DNA of 64,000 nucleotides from Bog-473 sp963706555 (GTDB lineage Bacteria; Actinomycetota; Acidimicrobiia; Acidimicrobiales; RAAP-2), in contig OY970164.1 in assembly GCA_963706555.1 (NCBI GenBank), positions 1,488,001 to 1,552,000 on the forward strand, read 5' to 3'. The notes under the pieces were generated by a model, which saw nothing but the letters and a program-made list of their open reading frames with translations, had not been told where the DNA came from and searched no databases. Shown here piece by piece: positions 43,459 through 53,655 of the stretch; the stretch's first letter is position 1; each line of letters begins with the position of its first letter. Both the position numbers and the translations under genes were made by a program.

Positions 43459-44604
43459 GTGAAATTGGCCGTCCCCACAGAGACACGAGCTGGCGAGCGT
43501 CGGGTCGCCCTCGTCCCCGACGTCGTGAAGAAACTCGTCGCCACCGGGTGGGACGTGGTCGTGCAGTCCGGCGCTGGCGCCGGCGCGGCGTTCTCCGACG
43601 AGGCGTATGCCAGGGTGGGGGCAACAGTTGCGCCAGATGCACCCAGCGCCTTGCAGGGTGCCGGAATGGTCGTGAGCGTGAATGCCCCCGATGCGGCCGG
43701 TGCGGTCCTGGTGCCCGAGGACGCGGCCGTGCTGAGCTTCTTCCAACCCGCCGCCTCGGCCGAGGCGCTCAGAGTCCTGGCCGGCCGCGGGGTCACGGTG
43801 TTCAGCTTCGATCTGCTCCCGCGCATCAGCCGCGCCCAGGGCATGGATGCCCTCAGCTCGCAGTCCACGGTCTCGGGCTATCGGGCCGGGCTGACTGCGG
43901 CCGAGCACCTTGCGAAGTTCTTCCCGATGTTCATGACCGCAGCGGGAACCGTGCCGCCGGCCAAGGTGCTGGTGATGGGCGTCGGCGTGGCCGGTCTGCA
44001 GGCCATCGCCACGGCCAGGAGGCTCGGTGCGGTCGTCAAGGCCTACGACGTACGGGCAGCGGCCAAGGAAGAAGCAGAGAGCCTCGGGGCGACCTTTCTC
44101 GACCTCGGCGTCTCTGCCGAAGGGGCCGGCGGCTATGCCCGTGAGTTGAGCGAGGACGAGCTGGTACGCCAGCGGGCGGCGCTGGGCAGCGAAGTCGGTG
44201 CCTCCGACGTCGTCATCACCACCGCCGCCGTGCCGGGGCGGATCGCCCCGATTCTGGTGACCGAGGAAATGGTCGACGGCATGGCGGCGGGTGCCGTGGT
44301 GGTGGACATGGCTGCGGACTCGGGTGGCAACTGTGCCCTCACCGAGGCCGGCGTGGTCGTGGACCATCACGGGGTGCACATCGTGGGCATGGCCAACCCG
44401 GCCTCAGGCATGCCGACGCATGCCAGCTTCCTCTACGCCCGCAATGTGGCCAACGTGCTCGGGCTCATGGGTGGTGACGGCGAGCTGGCCCCCGACTGGG
44501 ACGACGAGATCGTGAGCGGCATGTGCGTGCTGCGGAAGGGCAAAGCGATCTCGCCTGGTGCCATCGAGGTGCTTGGGGACTCGGGAGAGGGGTCAGCACC
44601 GTGA
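43459..44604 (+). CDS. pntAA: NAD(P) transhydrogenase subunit alpha, NAD-binding part
   Basis: Soluble dI domain (381 residues) of proton-translocating NAD(P)+ transhydrogenase, which uses the proton gradient to move hydride from NADH to NADP+. It starts MKLAVPTETRAGERRVALVPD, the alanine dehydrogenase/PntA N-terminal signature, has the RISRAQGMDALSSQ loop and an NAD fold VLVMGVGVAGLQAIATARRLGA. The GTG at 43459 fits the family N terminus. The subunit ends without membrane helices, so this is the three-subunit form (pntAA, pntAB, pntB). It overlaps pntAB at TGATG. Confidence 0.95.
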   Translation: MKLAVPTETRAGERRVALVPDVVKKLVATGWDVVVQSGAGAGAAFSDEAYARVGATVAPDAPSALQGAGMVVSVNAPDAAGAVLVPEDAAVLSFFQPAASAEALRVLAGRGVTVFSFDLLPRISRAQGMDALSSQSTVSGYRAGLTAAEHLAKFFPMFMTAAGTVPPAKVLVMGVGVAGLQAIATARRLGAVVKAYDVRAAAKEEAESLGATFLDLGVSAEGAGGYARELSEDELVRQRAALGSEVGASDVVITTAAVPGRIAPILVTEEMVDGMAAGAVVVDMAADSGGNCALTEAGVVVDHHGVHIVGMANPASGMPTHASFLYARNVANVLGLMGGDGELAPDWDDEIVSGMCVLRKGKAISPGAIEVLGDSGEGSAP

Positions 44605-44971
44605 TGGGTCTGGGAACGTTCATAGCCCAGGTGTCGAGTGGGACGGGTGTCGTGGAGTACTTCACCGTCTTCGTGCTGGCCGCATTCGTGGGGATCGAGG
44701 TCGTCTCGAAGGTCCCGAGCATCCTCCACACCCCGTTGATGTCGGGCTCCAATGCCATTCACGGGATCGTCCTCGTCGGGGCGTTGACGATTATGGGCGA
44801 AGCCCACGGCACGGCCCAACTCGTCCTGGGATTTCTGGCCATTTTCCTCGCCACCCTCAACGTGGTCGGCGGTTTCGTCGTGACCGATCGCATGCTCGAG
44901 ATGTTCAAGGTCAAGCCCAACGAGCGCGCGGCGGCCCAGAAGAGCGAAGCCAATGACACCGGAGAGCAGGC

Positions 44972-44975
<4 letters not shown>
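44604..44975 (+). CDS. pntAB: NAD(P) transhydrogenase subunit alpha, membrane part
   Basis: A 123-residue membrane fragment with three to four spans, the small dII component. Signature is GIEVVSKVPSILHTPLMSGSNAIHGIVLVGAL, characteristic of PntAB, then a helix pair ending in VVGGFVVTDRMLEMFK. ATG at 44604 overlaps the pntAA stop (TGATG); GTG at 44601 is an alternative. The stop overlaps the pntB start by four bases. Confidence 0.94.
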
Positions 44976-46393
<1,418 letters not shown>

Positions 46394-46399
46394 ACGGCG

Positions 46400-46420
46400 C
46401 CCCCCGTCCAGACCGGGGGG
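46400..46420 (+). terminator. GC-rich hairpin after pntB
   Basis: CCCCCCG (46400-46406) pairs exactly with CGGGGGG (46414-46420) around a seven-base loop, seven bases past the pntB stop. No T-run follows, which is usual for actinobacterial hairpins. Likely end of the pnt operon. Confidence 0.5.
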
Positions 46421-46469
46421 AGACCCGACGAAACATGCCCGAGGCCCGCAGGTACGGTGAAGTGCAGGT

Positions 46470-48443
46470 ATGGAAGACGTTGTCGACGTAGACGAGGATG
46501 AGGACGAGGCGCCCGAGGGCGCCACGGAGACACCACACCAACCTCTGGTGCGCACGCAGCGCATCGTCCAGATCGTCCTCGGCCTCTTCTGGATTTTCGA
46601 TGCTGCCCTGCAGTTCCAGCCCTTCATGTTCTCCAAGGACTTCGTGCCGACGTTCGTCCTCGCCAATGCCCCGGGCCAACCGGCGGTCATCCACTGGGTG
46701 ATCACCAATGTCGGCAATTTCCTCGCTCCGCACCCAGCGGTGTGGAACTCGCTGTTCGCGCTCACCCAATTGGCGATCGGCGTGGGCCTGCTGTTCCGGC
46801 GCACGGTGCGCCCTGCACTCGCACTCTCCTTTCCCTACGTCTTCGGCGTGTGGGTGTTCGGCGAAGGGTTCGGCAGGCTCTTCACCGGGTCGGCGACTGC
46901 CCTCACCGGTGCGCCCGGTTCGGTGCTCCTCTATGCCCTGATCGGCCTCATGGCATGGCCGCGTCGCACGACCGGTCGAAAGGGGGCGGACAGCGAGCCT
47001 GACGGGATCGCGTCGTCGGCCGCGGCGCAGGGCATCGGTGGGGCGATCACGCCGCTCGTGGTCTGGACCGGCTTTTGGGTCCTTTCCGCTGTGCTGTTCC
47101 TCCTCCCCGTCAATCGGACCAGAACGTCGATATCGAGTGCAATCACCGGCATGGCACCCGGGACGCCGCACTGGTATTCCCATTTCCTCGTCACAACGGG
47201 CAATCATTTCGCATCGTCGGGCACCCAGACCGCCTGGGTCCTCGCCATCCTGGCGCTCGTCACCGGCATCGGGCCCCTGCTGGCCCGCCGCCCCGGCGTG
47301 TTCCTGGCCGGCGGCATCCTCCTCACGGCACTTCTGTGGATCACCGGGCAGGGCTTCCTCGGCGGGGTCTTCACCGGTTCGGGGACGGACCCCAATACCG
47401 GACCACTGATCGTTCTCCTTGCGCTGGCGATGATGCCCACGAGAGAAGCGACGAAAGCACGGTCGCGCACTCCCGCCGAGTCGTTGCTGCGATGGAACCC
47501 CGTTGTGGCCCTCAGCGCCGGGGCAATGGTGGTCCTCGCGTTGGTGCTCAGCGCGGCATATCCGGCCCCGGCCCAGGAGACGTCGAACACCGCGATGGCC
47601 GGCATGGCCATGCGCGGCGACGCCGGTTCGAGCGATCCCTCGTCCAGCACAGCCTCGTGCACCGCAGGCAACTCGGGCACGGCCCGGGCCGGTTTGGACC
47701 TCAACAACACGCCGTACATGATCATGAGCGGGACCGAGGGCATGAACATGAACGGGGCCGATGCCTCGGCCGCGGCCGGACTGAACACGACGAAGGCCAA
47801 TTGGAACTACACCGGGCCGGCGTTGCCCACTGCACTGGCGAACGAGCTCTTGGCGCAAGGAAAGAACGGCCCGACCGACATCCACATGGCCGCAACCGGG
47901 TGCGCTGCCGAACCGACCTTTTCCCAGCAGATCAACGCCACCCAGTATGTGCAGGGCACCAGTCAGGCCGTCGCCAAGTATGCAGACCCTACGGACGCCG
48001 TAGCCGCCGGCTATGTGCCGGTGTCCCCGACCGACTACCCGGTGGTGTACTACGTGAACCCGAGCATCGCGGCGGCGAACGCGGCGGCCAAGCGAACGCT
48101 GAGCCCGGCCAACGTCGATGGCTTGGTCTACGCCACGACACCCGCAGGAGAAGAGGTGTTGGCCGCCGCGTTCTACCTGCTCCCGCCCACGGTGAAGAAG
48201 CCACCGCTGCCGTTCGGTGCTCTCGTGCAATGGCATCAGCGCACTGCCGTCTGTGGGCCCGAGTCGGGGTCGGCGTCGACCTTGCAGATCACGGGAACTC
48301 CGCCCTGCGGGCCGGGGACGGTCCAGAGGCCGACGCCGTACATGACGATGGTGTGGCAGGTGCCGGTTGCCGGCGGGCCGACCGCGATTCAGCCGCCTGA
48401 CATCCAGATTGTGGAAGCGGCGGTGATGCAGACCGCGACCTGA
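46470..48443 (+). CDS. DoxX-like membrane protein with Met-rich outer domain
   Basis: A 657-residue protein. Residues about 28-170 form a DoxX-like four-helix membrane unit (VQIVLGLFWIFDAALQFQPFMF). A second membrane part lies at about 190-370. From about 380 to 657 is a non-membrane domain, presumably outside the cell, beginning with Met-rich AMAGMAMRGDAG, then YMIMSGTEGMNMNGADAS, and with few Cys, each near a WHQRTAVC or ATGCAAEP stretch. It lacks an N-terminal signal peptide; a 25-residue acidic leader precedes the first helix. Met-rich regions suggest metal, perhaps copper, binding, but this is inference. It follows the pnt operon and converges with the aldo/keto reductase. Confidence 0.7.
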   Translation: MEDVVDVDEDEDEAPEGATETPHQPLVRTQRIVQIVLGLFWIFDAALQFQPFMFSKDFVPTFVLANAPGQPAVIHWVITNVGNFLAPHPAVWNSLFALTQLAIGVGLLFRRTVRPALALSFPYVFGVWVFGEGFGRLFTGSATALTGAPGSVLLYALIGLMAWPRRTTGRKGADSEPDGIASSAAAQGIGGAITPLVVWTGFWVLSAVLFLLPVNRTRTSISSAITGMAPGTPHWYSHFLVTTGNHFASSGTQTAWVLAILALVTGIGPLLARRPGVFLAGGILLTALLWITGQGFLGGVFTGSGTDPNTGPLIVLLALAMMPTREATKARSRTPAESLLRWNPVVALSAGAMVVLALVLSAAYPAPAQETSNTAMAGMAMRGDAGSSDPSSSTASCTAGNSGTARAGLDLNNTPYMIMSGTEGMNMNGADASAAAGLNTTKANWNYTGPALPTALANELLAQGKNGPTDIHMAATGCAAEPTFSQQINATQYVQGTSQAVAKYADPTDAVAAGYVPVSPTDYPVVYYVNPSIAAANAAAKRTLSPANVDGLVYATTPAGEEVLAAAFYLLPPTVKKPPLPFGALVQWHQRTAVCGPESGSASTLQITGTPPCGPGTVQRPTPYMTMVWQVPVAGGPTAIQPPDIQIVEAAVMQTAT

Positions 48444-48447
48444 CGAC

Positions 48448-49371
48448 TCAGCGGGGCGCGATGACGTCCACTTCGGCCAGGAGGGCGGCCGAGGGCTTCC
48501 ATTGGCCCGCGGCCACGTTGGCGGCGACCTGTGCCGGCTTGGTCGCCCCGGCGATGACGGACGCCACCGCGGGTCTCGAGAGCAGCCAGGCGAACGCCAA
48601 CTCCAAAACCGAGTGTCCCTCGCCCCGGGCGAGCGCATCGAGTGCGTCCACCTTCGCCAGGCGGTCGTCGCTGAGCTCGTTCTTCGCCCGGTCCCCCCAG
48701 GCCGCCATGCGCGTGCCGTGAGGTGCCTCCTCGCCCGCCTTGTACTTGCCGCTGAGGACACCGCTGGCCAGGGGGAAGAAGGGCAGGAACGCGGTGCCGG
48801 TGCGATCACAGAAACCGAGCACCTCGTCCTCGGCTTCTCGGAAGAGGATGTTGTACTGGTTCTGCACACTGACGAAACCGGGCGCACCCCCCGCCACGGC
48901 CGTCGCGGCCTCCTCGAGCATGGCACCGTCGAAGTTTGAGCATCCGAATTCGCGCACCTTGCCCTCGGCGACGAGCTCGGCCAGCGTGCCGAGCGTCTCG
49001 GCGATCGGCGTGTTGGGGTCGGGGACATGTTGTTGATAGAGGTCGACGTGGTCGGTGCCCAAGCGGCGCAGGCTGGCGTCGAGCGCAGCGCGGATGGAGG
49101 CCGGCGCGGCGCCCCCCGGGTGGCCCTCGTAGGGCACCCCGAACTTGGTGGCCAGGACGATGTCCTCGCGCCGCGAGCCCAGGGCAGCTCCGAGGTACTC
49201 CTCGCTCTTCGTGCCGCCGTAGATGTCGGCCGTGTCGAAGAGGTTGATGCCGGCGTCGAGCGCGGCGCCGACGACTGCGTCGGTCTCTTCGCTCCCGATC
49301 CGCATGCCGAAGTTGTTGCAGCCGAGTCCCACCACGCTGACGGTGAGCGAGCCGATCTTGCGGGTGTCCAT
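48448..49371 (-). CDS. Aldo/keto reductase
   Basis: A 307-residue aldo/keto reductase. The catalytic tetrad can be read as Asp and Tyr in INLFDTADIYGG, Lys in VLATKFGVPY and His in VDLYQQHVPD. NADP-binding features are the VREFGCSNFDG strand and the C-terminal VASVIAGATKPAQVAANVAAGQW. The first residues RKIGSLTVSVVGLGCNNFG match the family. The product is cytoplasmic. The substrate cannot be told. It converges with the DoxX-like gene with four bases between stops. Confidence 0.93.
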   Translation of the reverse strand: MDTRKIGSLTVSVVGLGCNNFGMRIGSEETDAVVGAALDAGINLFDTADIYGGTKSEEYLGAALGSRREDIVLATKFGVPYEGHPGGAAPASIRAALDASLRRLGTDHVDLYQQHVPDPNTPIAETLGTLAELVAEGKVREFGCSNFDGAMLEEAATAVAGGAPGFVSVQNQYNILFREAEDEVLGFCDRTGTAFLPFFPLASGVLSGKYKAGEEAPHGTRMAAWGDRAKNELSDDRLAKVDALDALARGEGHSVLELAFAWLLSRPAVASVIAGATKPAQVAANVAAGQWKPSAALLAEVDVIAPR

Positions 49372-49474
49372 GAGTCAGTGTCTCCTGTGTGGGCGAAAGA
49401 GGATGTCGTCGCGGTTGGGCAGTAGCGTACCGTCGGCACGGGAGAGTCCACCCGACCGGACGGAGGAGGCCAGC

Positions 49475-49858
49475 ATGGCAGAAGGCGCTGTTGACGTGAC
49501 GATAGATGCCGCACCGGACGCGGTGTGGGCGAAGATCGGCGACTTCGGGGCGCTGGAGGAGATCTTCCCGGGGATCGAGTCCTTCCGTCTCGAAGGGGAC
49601 GAACGGATCATCGGCATGGGCGGCGGCACGGAGGTCCGTGAGCGTCTCCTCGCACGGGACGAAGCGACCCGCACCCTCACGTATTCGGTCATTTCGGGAG
49701 TGCCCCTCGAACAGCACGAGGCCACCATTACGGTCGAGCCTGTCGGGGAGGGGTGCAAAGTGACGTGGGCCTACGACGTGGAACCGGCGGAAATGGCCCC
49801 GTTCATGGGTGACAGTTACAAGGGTGCGCTGGCTTCGCTCCAGGCATTGTTCACGTAG
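49475..49858 (+). CDS. SRPBCC (START-like) family protein
   Basis: A 127-residue polyketide cyclase/START-like protein: VDVTIDAAPDAVWAKIGDFGALEEIFPGIESF is the conserved N-terminal strand-helix unit, and the C-terminal helix holds MGDSYKGALASLQALF. Such proteins have a deep pocket for hydrophobic ligands. The start at 49475 has GGAGGAGG upstream. It stands alone, divergent from the aldo/keto reductase and convergent with the sugar-isomerase-like gene. Confidence 0.88.
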   Translation: MAEGAVDVTIDAAPDAVWAKIGDFGALEEIFPGIESFRLEGDERIIGMGGGTEVRERLLARDEATRTLTYSVISGVPLEQHEATITVEPVGEGCKVTWAYDVEPAEMAPFMGDSYKGALASLQALFT

Positions 49859-49871
49859 CGACGCGCGCCGT

Positions 49872-50672
49872 TCAGCCCGACGTGGGACCCGGGCCGAGGA
49901 CGCGGCGCAGTGCCGCTCCCGCCGCCGCCGCCGCTTCTCGGGCCGGCATCGCCCGGAGCTCGTCGTTCAGCACCTCGACGCCGACGGGCATCGCAGGATG
50001 GGCCGCCAGCACGGGTGCGAGGATCTCCATCAGTGGAAGCTCACCCTCGCCGGGCATGTAGCGACCGGACATCTTCACGTAGGGCTGTGCGTCCTGGATC
50101 TTGCGCCGGTCGCTGACCTGGATACCGCCGACCAACACCGGGGCGTCGCCGACCAATTGCTGCGGGCCACCCCCGGTCCGGGCGAGGTGCCACGTATCGA
50201 GCATGACCCGGAGGTTGTCCCGGCCGACAGCGCGGACGAGGTCCAGCGCGACGGGGAAGTCGGGGATGCCGGTCGCCGGCAGGAACTCGATGAAGACGGT
50301 GAGGCCCCGGCCCGCCGCTCGGTGCGCCACCCCGCCGAGTACATCGACCATCTCGGCGAAGGGCACCGGGTGTCCTTCGAAGTGGACGACGTTCACGGCC
50401 TTTGCCCCCAGACCCTCGGCCATGTCGAAGCAACGTTCTTCGGTGACACCGCCAGGCGTGCCGGGGAGCGGGCTGGAGAGGCCGTCGATGTAGCCGATCG
50501 TGACCCCGGCGTCCTCGCACTGCCGGCGGAGCTCTGTCAGCTCCACGCCGGAGCGCTCCAGGAGGAACGGCGTGGTCGTGAGCGAGGCGAAGCCCTCACG
50601 TGCGGCCACCGAGATGAGCTCGGGCAGGGTGGCCTGCCGCACCGTCATGCAGCAGAGCTCGAGGGGCGTCAC
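49872..50672 (-). CDS. Sugar phosphate isomerase/epimerase-like TIM barrel
   Basis: A 266-residue xylose isomerase-like TIM barrel. The beta-1 strand LELCCMTVRQATLPELI and later strands with metal ligands are visible: IEFLPATGIPDF (Glu), LMLDTWH-like VMLDTWHLAR (Asp and His), GIQVSDRR and VEVLNDE (Glu). The GTG at 50672 was chosen since it overlaps the preceding Gfo/Idh stop as GTGA and keeps the first strand. The pair with the Gfo/Idh/MocA gene suggests a small sugar- or inositol-type catabolic unit. Substrate unknown. Confidence 0.85.
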   Translation of the reverse strand: MTPLELCCMTVRQATLPELISVAAREGFASLTTTPFLLERSGVELTELRRQCEDAGVTIGYIDGLSSPLPGTPGGVTEERCFDMAEGLGAKAVNVVHFEGHPVPFAEMVDVLGGVAHRAAGRGLTVFIEFLPATGIPDFPVALDLVRAVGRDNLRVMLDTWHLARTGGGPQQLVGDAPVLVGGIQVSDRRKIQDAQPYVKMSGRYMPGEGELPLMEILAPVLAAHPAMPVGVEVLNDELRAMPAREAAAAAGAALRRVLGPGPTSG

Positions 50673-51685
50673 CCCGGGTCCACCGCGACGGTGACCCTCG
50701 GCACGTCGGATCGAAACAGGTCCATGACGCGGGAGCAGGCCAGTCCGTCGTCGAAGGAGGGCGTCACCTGCTGCCCTTCGAGCACCGACCGCCAGATCTC
50801 TCGGGCCCACAACGTCATGGCTGTCTCGTGGGGGTCGCCCGGCGGGGGTGCGAAGTCGAACTGCGCGCGCGTCCCGTCCACCCGTTGGAGGACGACCCGG
50901 ACATCGGCCGTGTTCTCGATGGCCCCCTCCGACCCGGTGATGGTGATGCGGGGCGGGAGGGACATCGGCGCGGCGAACGAGGTGTCGATGGATGCGGTGG
51001 CGCCTGAGGCGAACTCCACCCACGCACTGAAGGCGTCTTCGGCGTCGCACTTCTGCAGTCGGCCCTGCCCATCGGGTCGTTCGGGGATGACCACCCACGT
51101 GCGCGCTCCCCCTGCCGTCACCTCGCCCATCAGCCACCGCATCATGTCGATCACGTGAGAGCCGAACGCGCCGATCCACCCTCCACCCCGAGCGCGATCG
51201 AAGAGCCAGCCGTACTGGCGCAGCGGCTTCCTCGAGCCCGAGGAGAAGGCGGAGAAAGAAAGGTGCTCGAGGCGGCCCAATTCGCCCGACGTGATGAGCT
51301 CACGCATCTTTCGTCGGGCCGGTTGATGGCGGAACTCGAAATTGAGGAGGTTGATCACACCGGCCGCCTTGGCTTCGGCGGTGAGCGCCGCTCCCTCTTC
51401 GGAGGACGTGCCGAACGGCTTGTCGCACAGCACGGCATGTCCGGCCGCGATGGCGAGTCGCACGTACTCGGCATGGAGGAACGGTGGCGCATGCACGGCG
51501 ATCAGATCGACGTCCGCCCCGCACAAGGCGTGCACAGCCGTTGCATCCCTGGCCGAGACCACGTCGATGACGTCGCACCCGATCTGGCGGAAGACCGGTG
51601 CCACCACCCGCGACCCGAAGCCGGCGCCCACGATGCCGACCCGCAGGGGACGCAGGTCGTCCGTGGTCGACCCCGATGTGTTCAT
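50669..51685 (-). CDS. Gfo/Idh/MocA-family oxidoreductase
   Basis: A 338-residue NAD(P)-dependent oxidoreductase. LRVGIVGAGFGSRVVAPVFRQIG is the nucleotide motif, LCDKPFGTSSEEGAALT holds the catalytic Lys of the family EKP-like motif (here DKP), and WIGAFGSHVIDMMRWLMG contains the usual active-site His/Asp. It precedes the TIM-barrel gene with a four-base overlap, which points to joint action on one sugar-like compound. Divergent from the ABC1 kinase gene. Confidence 0.9.
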   Translation of the reverse strand: MNTSGSTTDDLRPLRVGIVGAGFGSRVVAPVFRQIGCDVIDVVSARDATAVHALCGADVDLIAVHAPPFLHAEYVRLAIAAGHAVLCDKPFGTSSEEGAALTAEAKAAGVINLLNFEFRHQPARRKMRELITSGELGRLEHLSFSAFSSGSRKPLRQYGWLFDRARGGGWIGAFGSHVIDMMRWLMGEVTAGGARTWVVIPERPDGQGRLQKCDAEDAFSAWVEFASGATASIDTSFAAPMSLPPRITITGSEGAIENTADVRVVLQRVDGTRAQFDFAPPPGDPHETAMTLWAREIWRSVLEGQQVTPSFDDGLACSRVMDLFRSDVPRVTVAVDPG

Positions 51686-51783
51686 GGTCCCTCCCCTCGC
51701 TGCGCCAGGGGTGGGACCCTACCAGCGACGTTGTCAGCGGCTCCGGGCGGGCCTCACGCGGGTCGGCGGGCGGCGACGGTGAG

Positions 51784-53325
51784 ATGGGGCACTACCCTGA
51801 GCTGGTGAGATCGGGCGCTGTCGGAGACGCCGCGGGACGAGCAGACCTCGAGCCGCCCGCGCGGTCGCTCACCCAGGATGCGCCGGAGATCTACCCCCGC
51901 CCCCTCCCCGAACCGAGCGCCCTGGCCCTGGCCCGTCGCAGCTCCACGATCACCCGGGTGGTCGGACGGCACTTCGTCCCGGTTGCCTTGCGGCAGGTAC
52001 GGACCATCCGCCAGGGCGCGCTGCCCGGAGTCCAGTTGGCCCGCCCGTTGCGAAAGAGCTTCGAGGACCTGGGTGGGACCTTCATGAAGTTCGGGCAGAT
52101 CATCGCCTCGTCACCCGGGATGTTCGGTGACGATGTGGCCGAGGAATTCCGGGCCTGCCTGGACACCGGGCGGGAGGTCCCATTTCCCGAAGTCCGCCAG
52201 AGGGTCGAGGAGGATCTGGGCCGCCCCCTCGAAGTGGCTTTCGCCGAGTTCGAGCGCCATCCCATCGGGACGGCGTCAATTGCCGTGGTGCACCGGGCCC
52301 GCCTCCACGACGGCACGCTGGTGGCCGTCAAGGTGTTGCGGCCGAACATCGAACAGGTCGTGGCCACCGATCTGGACCTCATGCAACCGTTGATGGAGAT
52401 TCTGGTGCGCCTGACCGGGGACCAGCTGGCCGGCTCCACGTTGCAACTGCTCGACGGATTCCGGGTCCAGATCGGCGAGGAGATGGACCTGCGGAACGAG
52501 GCCCGGTCCATGGTCCACTTCCGTCGCTTGCAGCACGAGTTCGACCTCAAGATGATCGCCGTGCCCGAGCCGTATCCGGAGTTCTCCGGTCGCAACGTGC
52601 TCACCATGGAGTTCTTCGACGGGGTACCCATCGACGACCTGGTGCAGGTGGCCGAACTGGGCATCGACCCGACCCCGCTCGTCCAGGCCGTCATGCGGGC
52701 GTTCTTCCTCACGACGGTGCGGTGGGGCGCCTTCCACGGTGACGTGCATGCCGGCAACATGATGCTGTTGCGCGACGGCCGGATCGGTGTCATCGACTGG
52801 GGGATCGTCGGCCGGCTGGATCCGCTCACCCACCGCTTCTTCCTCTCCCTCCTTTCGGCCGCCATGGGGAACGAGGACGCGTGGGCCGACGTCACCGGGT
52901 ACATCACCCGGACCTACGGCCCGGCCATCGGAGAGGCGGTCGGCCTTTCCGGCCCGGAGTTGACGGCATTCGTCCGGAGCATCTTCGAGCCGGCCCTGAC
53001 GCGGCCCTTCGGTGAGGTCAGCGTGGCCGGGTTGATGCAGGCGATCCAGCTGCAGGTGGCCAAGGCCCAGGGCATCGAAGCCCACAGCCGGACCGTCGGC
53101 GCGATCCTCCACCGCCTGCGCTCCCAGCGCCGACTCCGTCGGATGGCCGACGCATCGGGAGGCCTCATGTCGGACTTCGACCGGGGCACGTTCCTCCTGG
53201 CCAAGCAGCTCATGTACTTCGAGCGCTACGGGCGCTTGTTCGTCTCGGAGCTGCCCATTCTCAACGACCGGGAGTTCATCGGCCAGCTCCTGGCCGGAGT
53301 GGATCTGACCTCGCCCGCCGGCTGA
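51784..53325 (+). CDS. ABC1/UbiB-type atypical kinase
   Basis: A 513-residue UbiB/AarF-family protein. The family KxGQ motif is FMKFGQIIASSPG; VAVKVLRP gives the ATP-binding Lys; PIGTASIAVVHRARL replaces the AAAS loop; the catalytic loop is FHGDVHAGNMM with metal-binding IDWG. No C-terminal membrane span is clear. Family members act in quinone biosynthesis or lipid handling, and here menaquinone is likely. ATG at 51784 was picked by length; a GTG at 51805 is possible. It is followed by a ferredoxin gene after 77 bases. Confidence 0.9.
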   Translation: MGHYPELVRSGAVGDAAGRADLEPPARSLTQDAPEIYPRPLPEPSALALARRSSTITRVVGRHFVPVALRQVRTIRQGALPGVQLARPLRKSFEDLGGTFMKFGQIIASSPGMFGDDVAEEFRACLDTGREVPFPEVRQRVEEDLGRPLEVAFAEFERHPIGTASIAVVHRARLHDGTLVAVKVLRPNIEQVVATDLDLMQPLMEILVRLTGDQLAGSTLQLLDGFRVQIGEEMDLRNEARSMVHFRRLQHEFDLKMIAVPEPYPEFSGRNVLTMEFFDGVPIDDLVQVAELGIDPTPLVQAVMRAFFLTTVRWGAFHGDVHAGNMMLLRDGRIGVIDWGIVGRLDPLTHRFFLSLLSAAMGNEDAWADVTGYITRTYGPAIGEAVGLSGPELTAFVRSIFEPALTRPFGEVSVAGLMQAIQLQVAKAQGIEAHSRTVGAILHRLRSQRRLRRMADASGGLMSDFDRGTFLLAKQLMYFERYGRLFVSELPILNDREFIGQLLAGVDLTSPAG

Positions 53326-53402
53326 TCGGCGGCGCCCTTGGCGGCCAGGGCCTGACCGATATGCTCGACGGTGCCCGTAGCCAAACCACCAGGAGGTCGT
53401 CT

Positions 53403-53600
53403 GTGAAGGTCGTTGTTGACTTCGACGAGTGCGCCAGCAATGCCGTGTGCATGGGCATCCTGCCCGAAGTCTTCGAGGTGCGCGACGACGGCTACCTCTA
53501 CATCCTCAACGAGAACCCTCCCGAGGAGTTCCGGGGCAGGTTGCGTGAGGCGGTGAACGGTTGCCCCACGGGTGCCATCTCCATAGCCGAGGACGACTGA
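53403..53600 (+). CDS. Small [3Fe-4S]-type ferredoxin
   Basis: A 65-residue ferredoxin with three cysteines: DECASNAVC and NGCPTGAI. The spacing C-x2-N-x2-C ... CP is that of the single-cluster ferredoxins found in mycobacteria, where the central residue of the first motif varies and Asn is one known variant. It is strongly acidic. AGGAGGTC ends five bases upstream of the GTG at 53403. Such ferredoxins usually feed cytochromes P450; no P450 gene is present in the window, so the partner is unknown. Confidence 0.92.
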   Translation: MKVVVDFDECASNAVCMGILPEVFEVRDDGYLYILNENPPEEFRGRLREAVNGCPTGAISIAEDD

Positions 53601-53612
53601 CGTCGCTGCCGC

Positions 53613-53631
53613 CTGCGTCATCACGACGCAG
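53613..53631 (+). terminator. Hairpin between ferredoxin and gltX
   Basis: CTGCGTC (53613-53619) and GACGCAG (53625-53631) form a perfect seven-base stem with a five-base loop, 12 bases after the ferredoxin stop. No T-run. It may end the ferredoxin transcript or regulate gltX. Confidence 0.4.
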
Positions 53632-53655
53632 CGCGTTCGGTTGCTGCCCCATGCC

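Noticed and set aside
49872..51179. Longer N terminus for the TIM-barrel gene
   Set aside because: The extra 169 codons run inside the Gfo/Idh gene; the GTG at 50672 gives the proper first strand.
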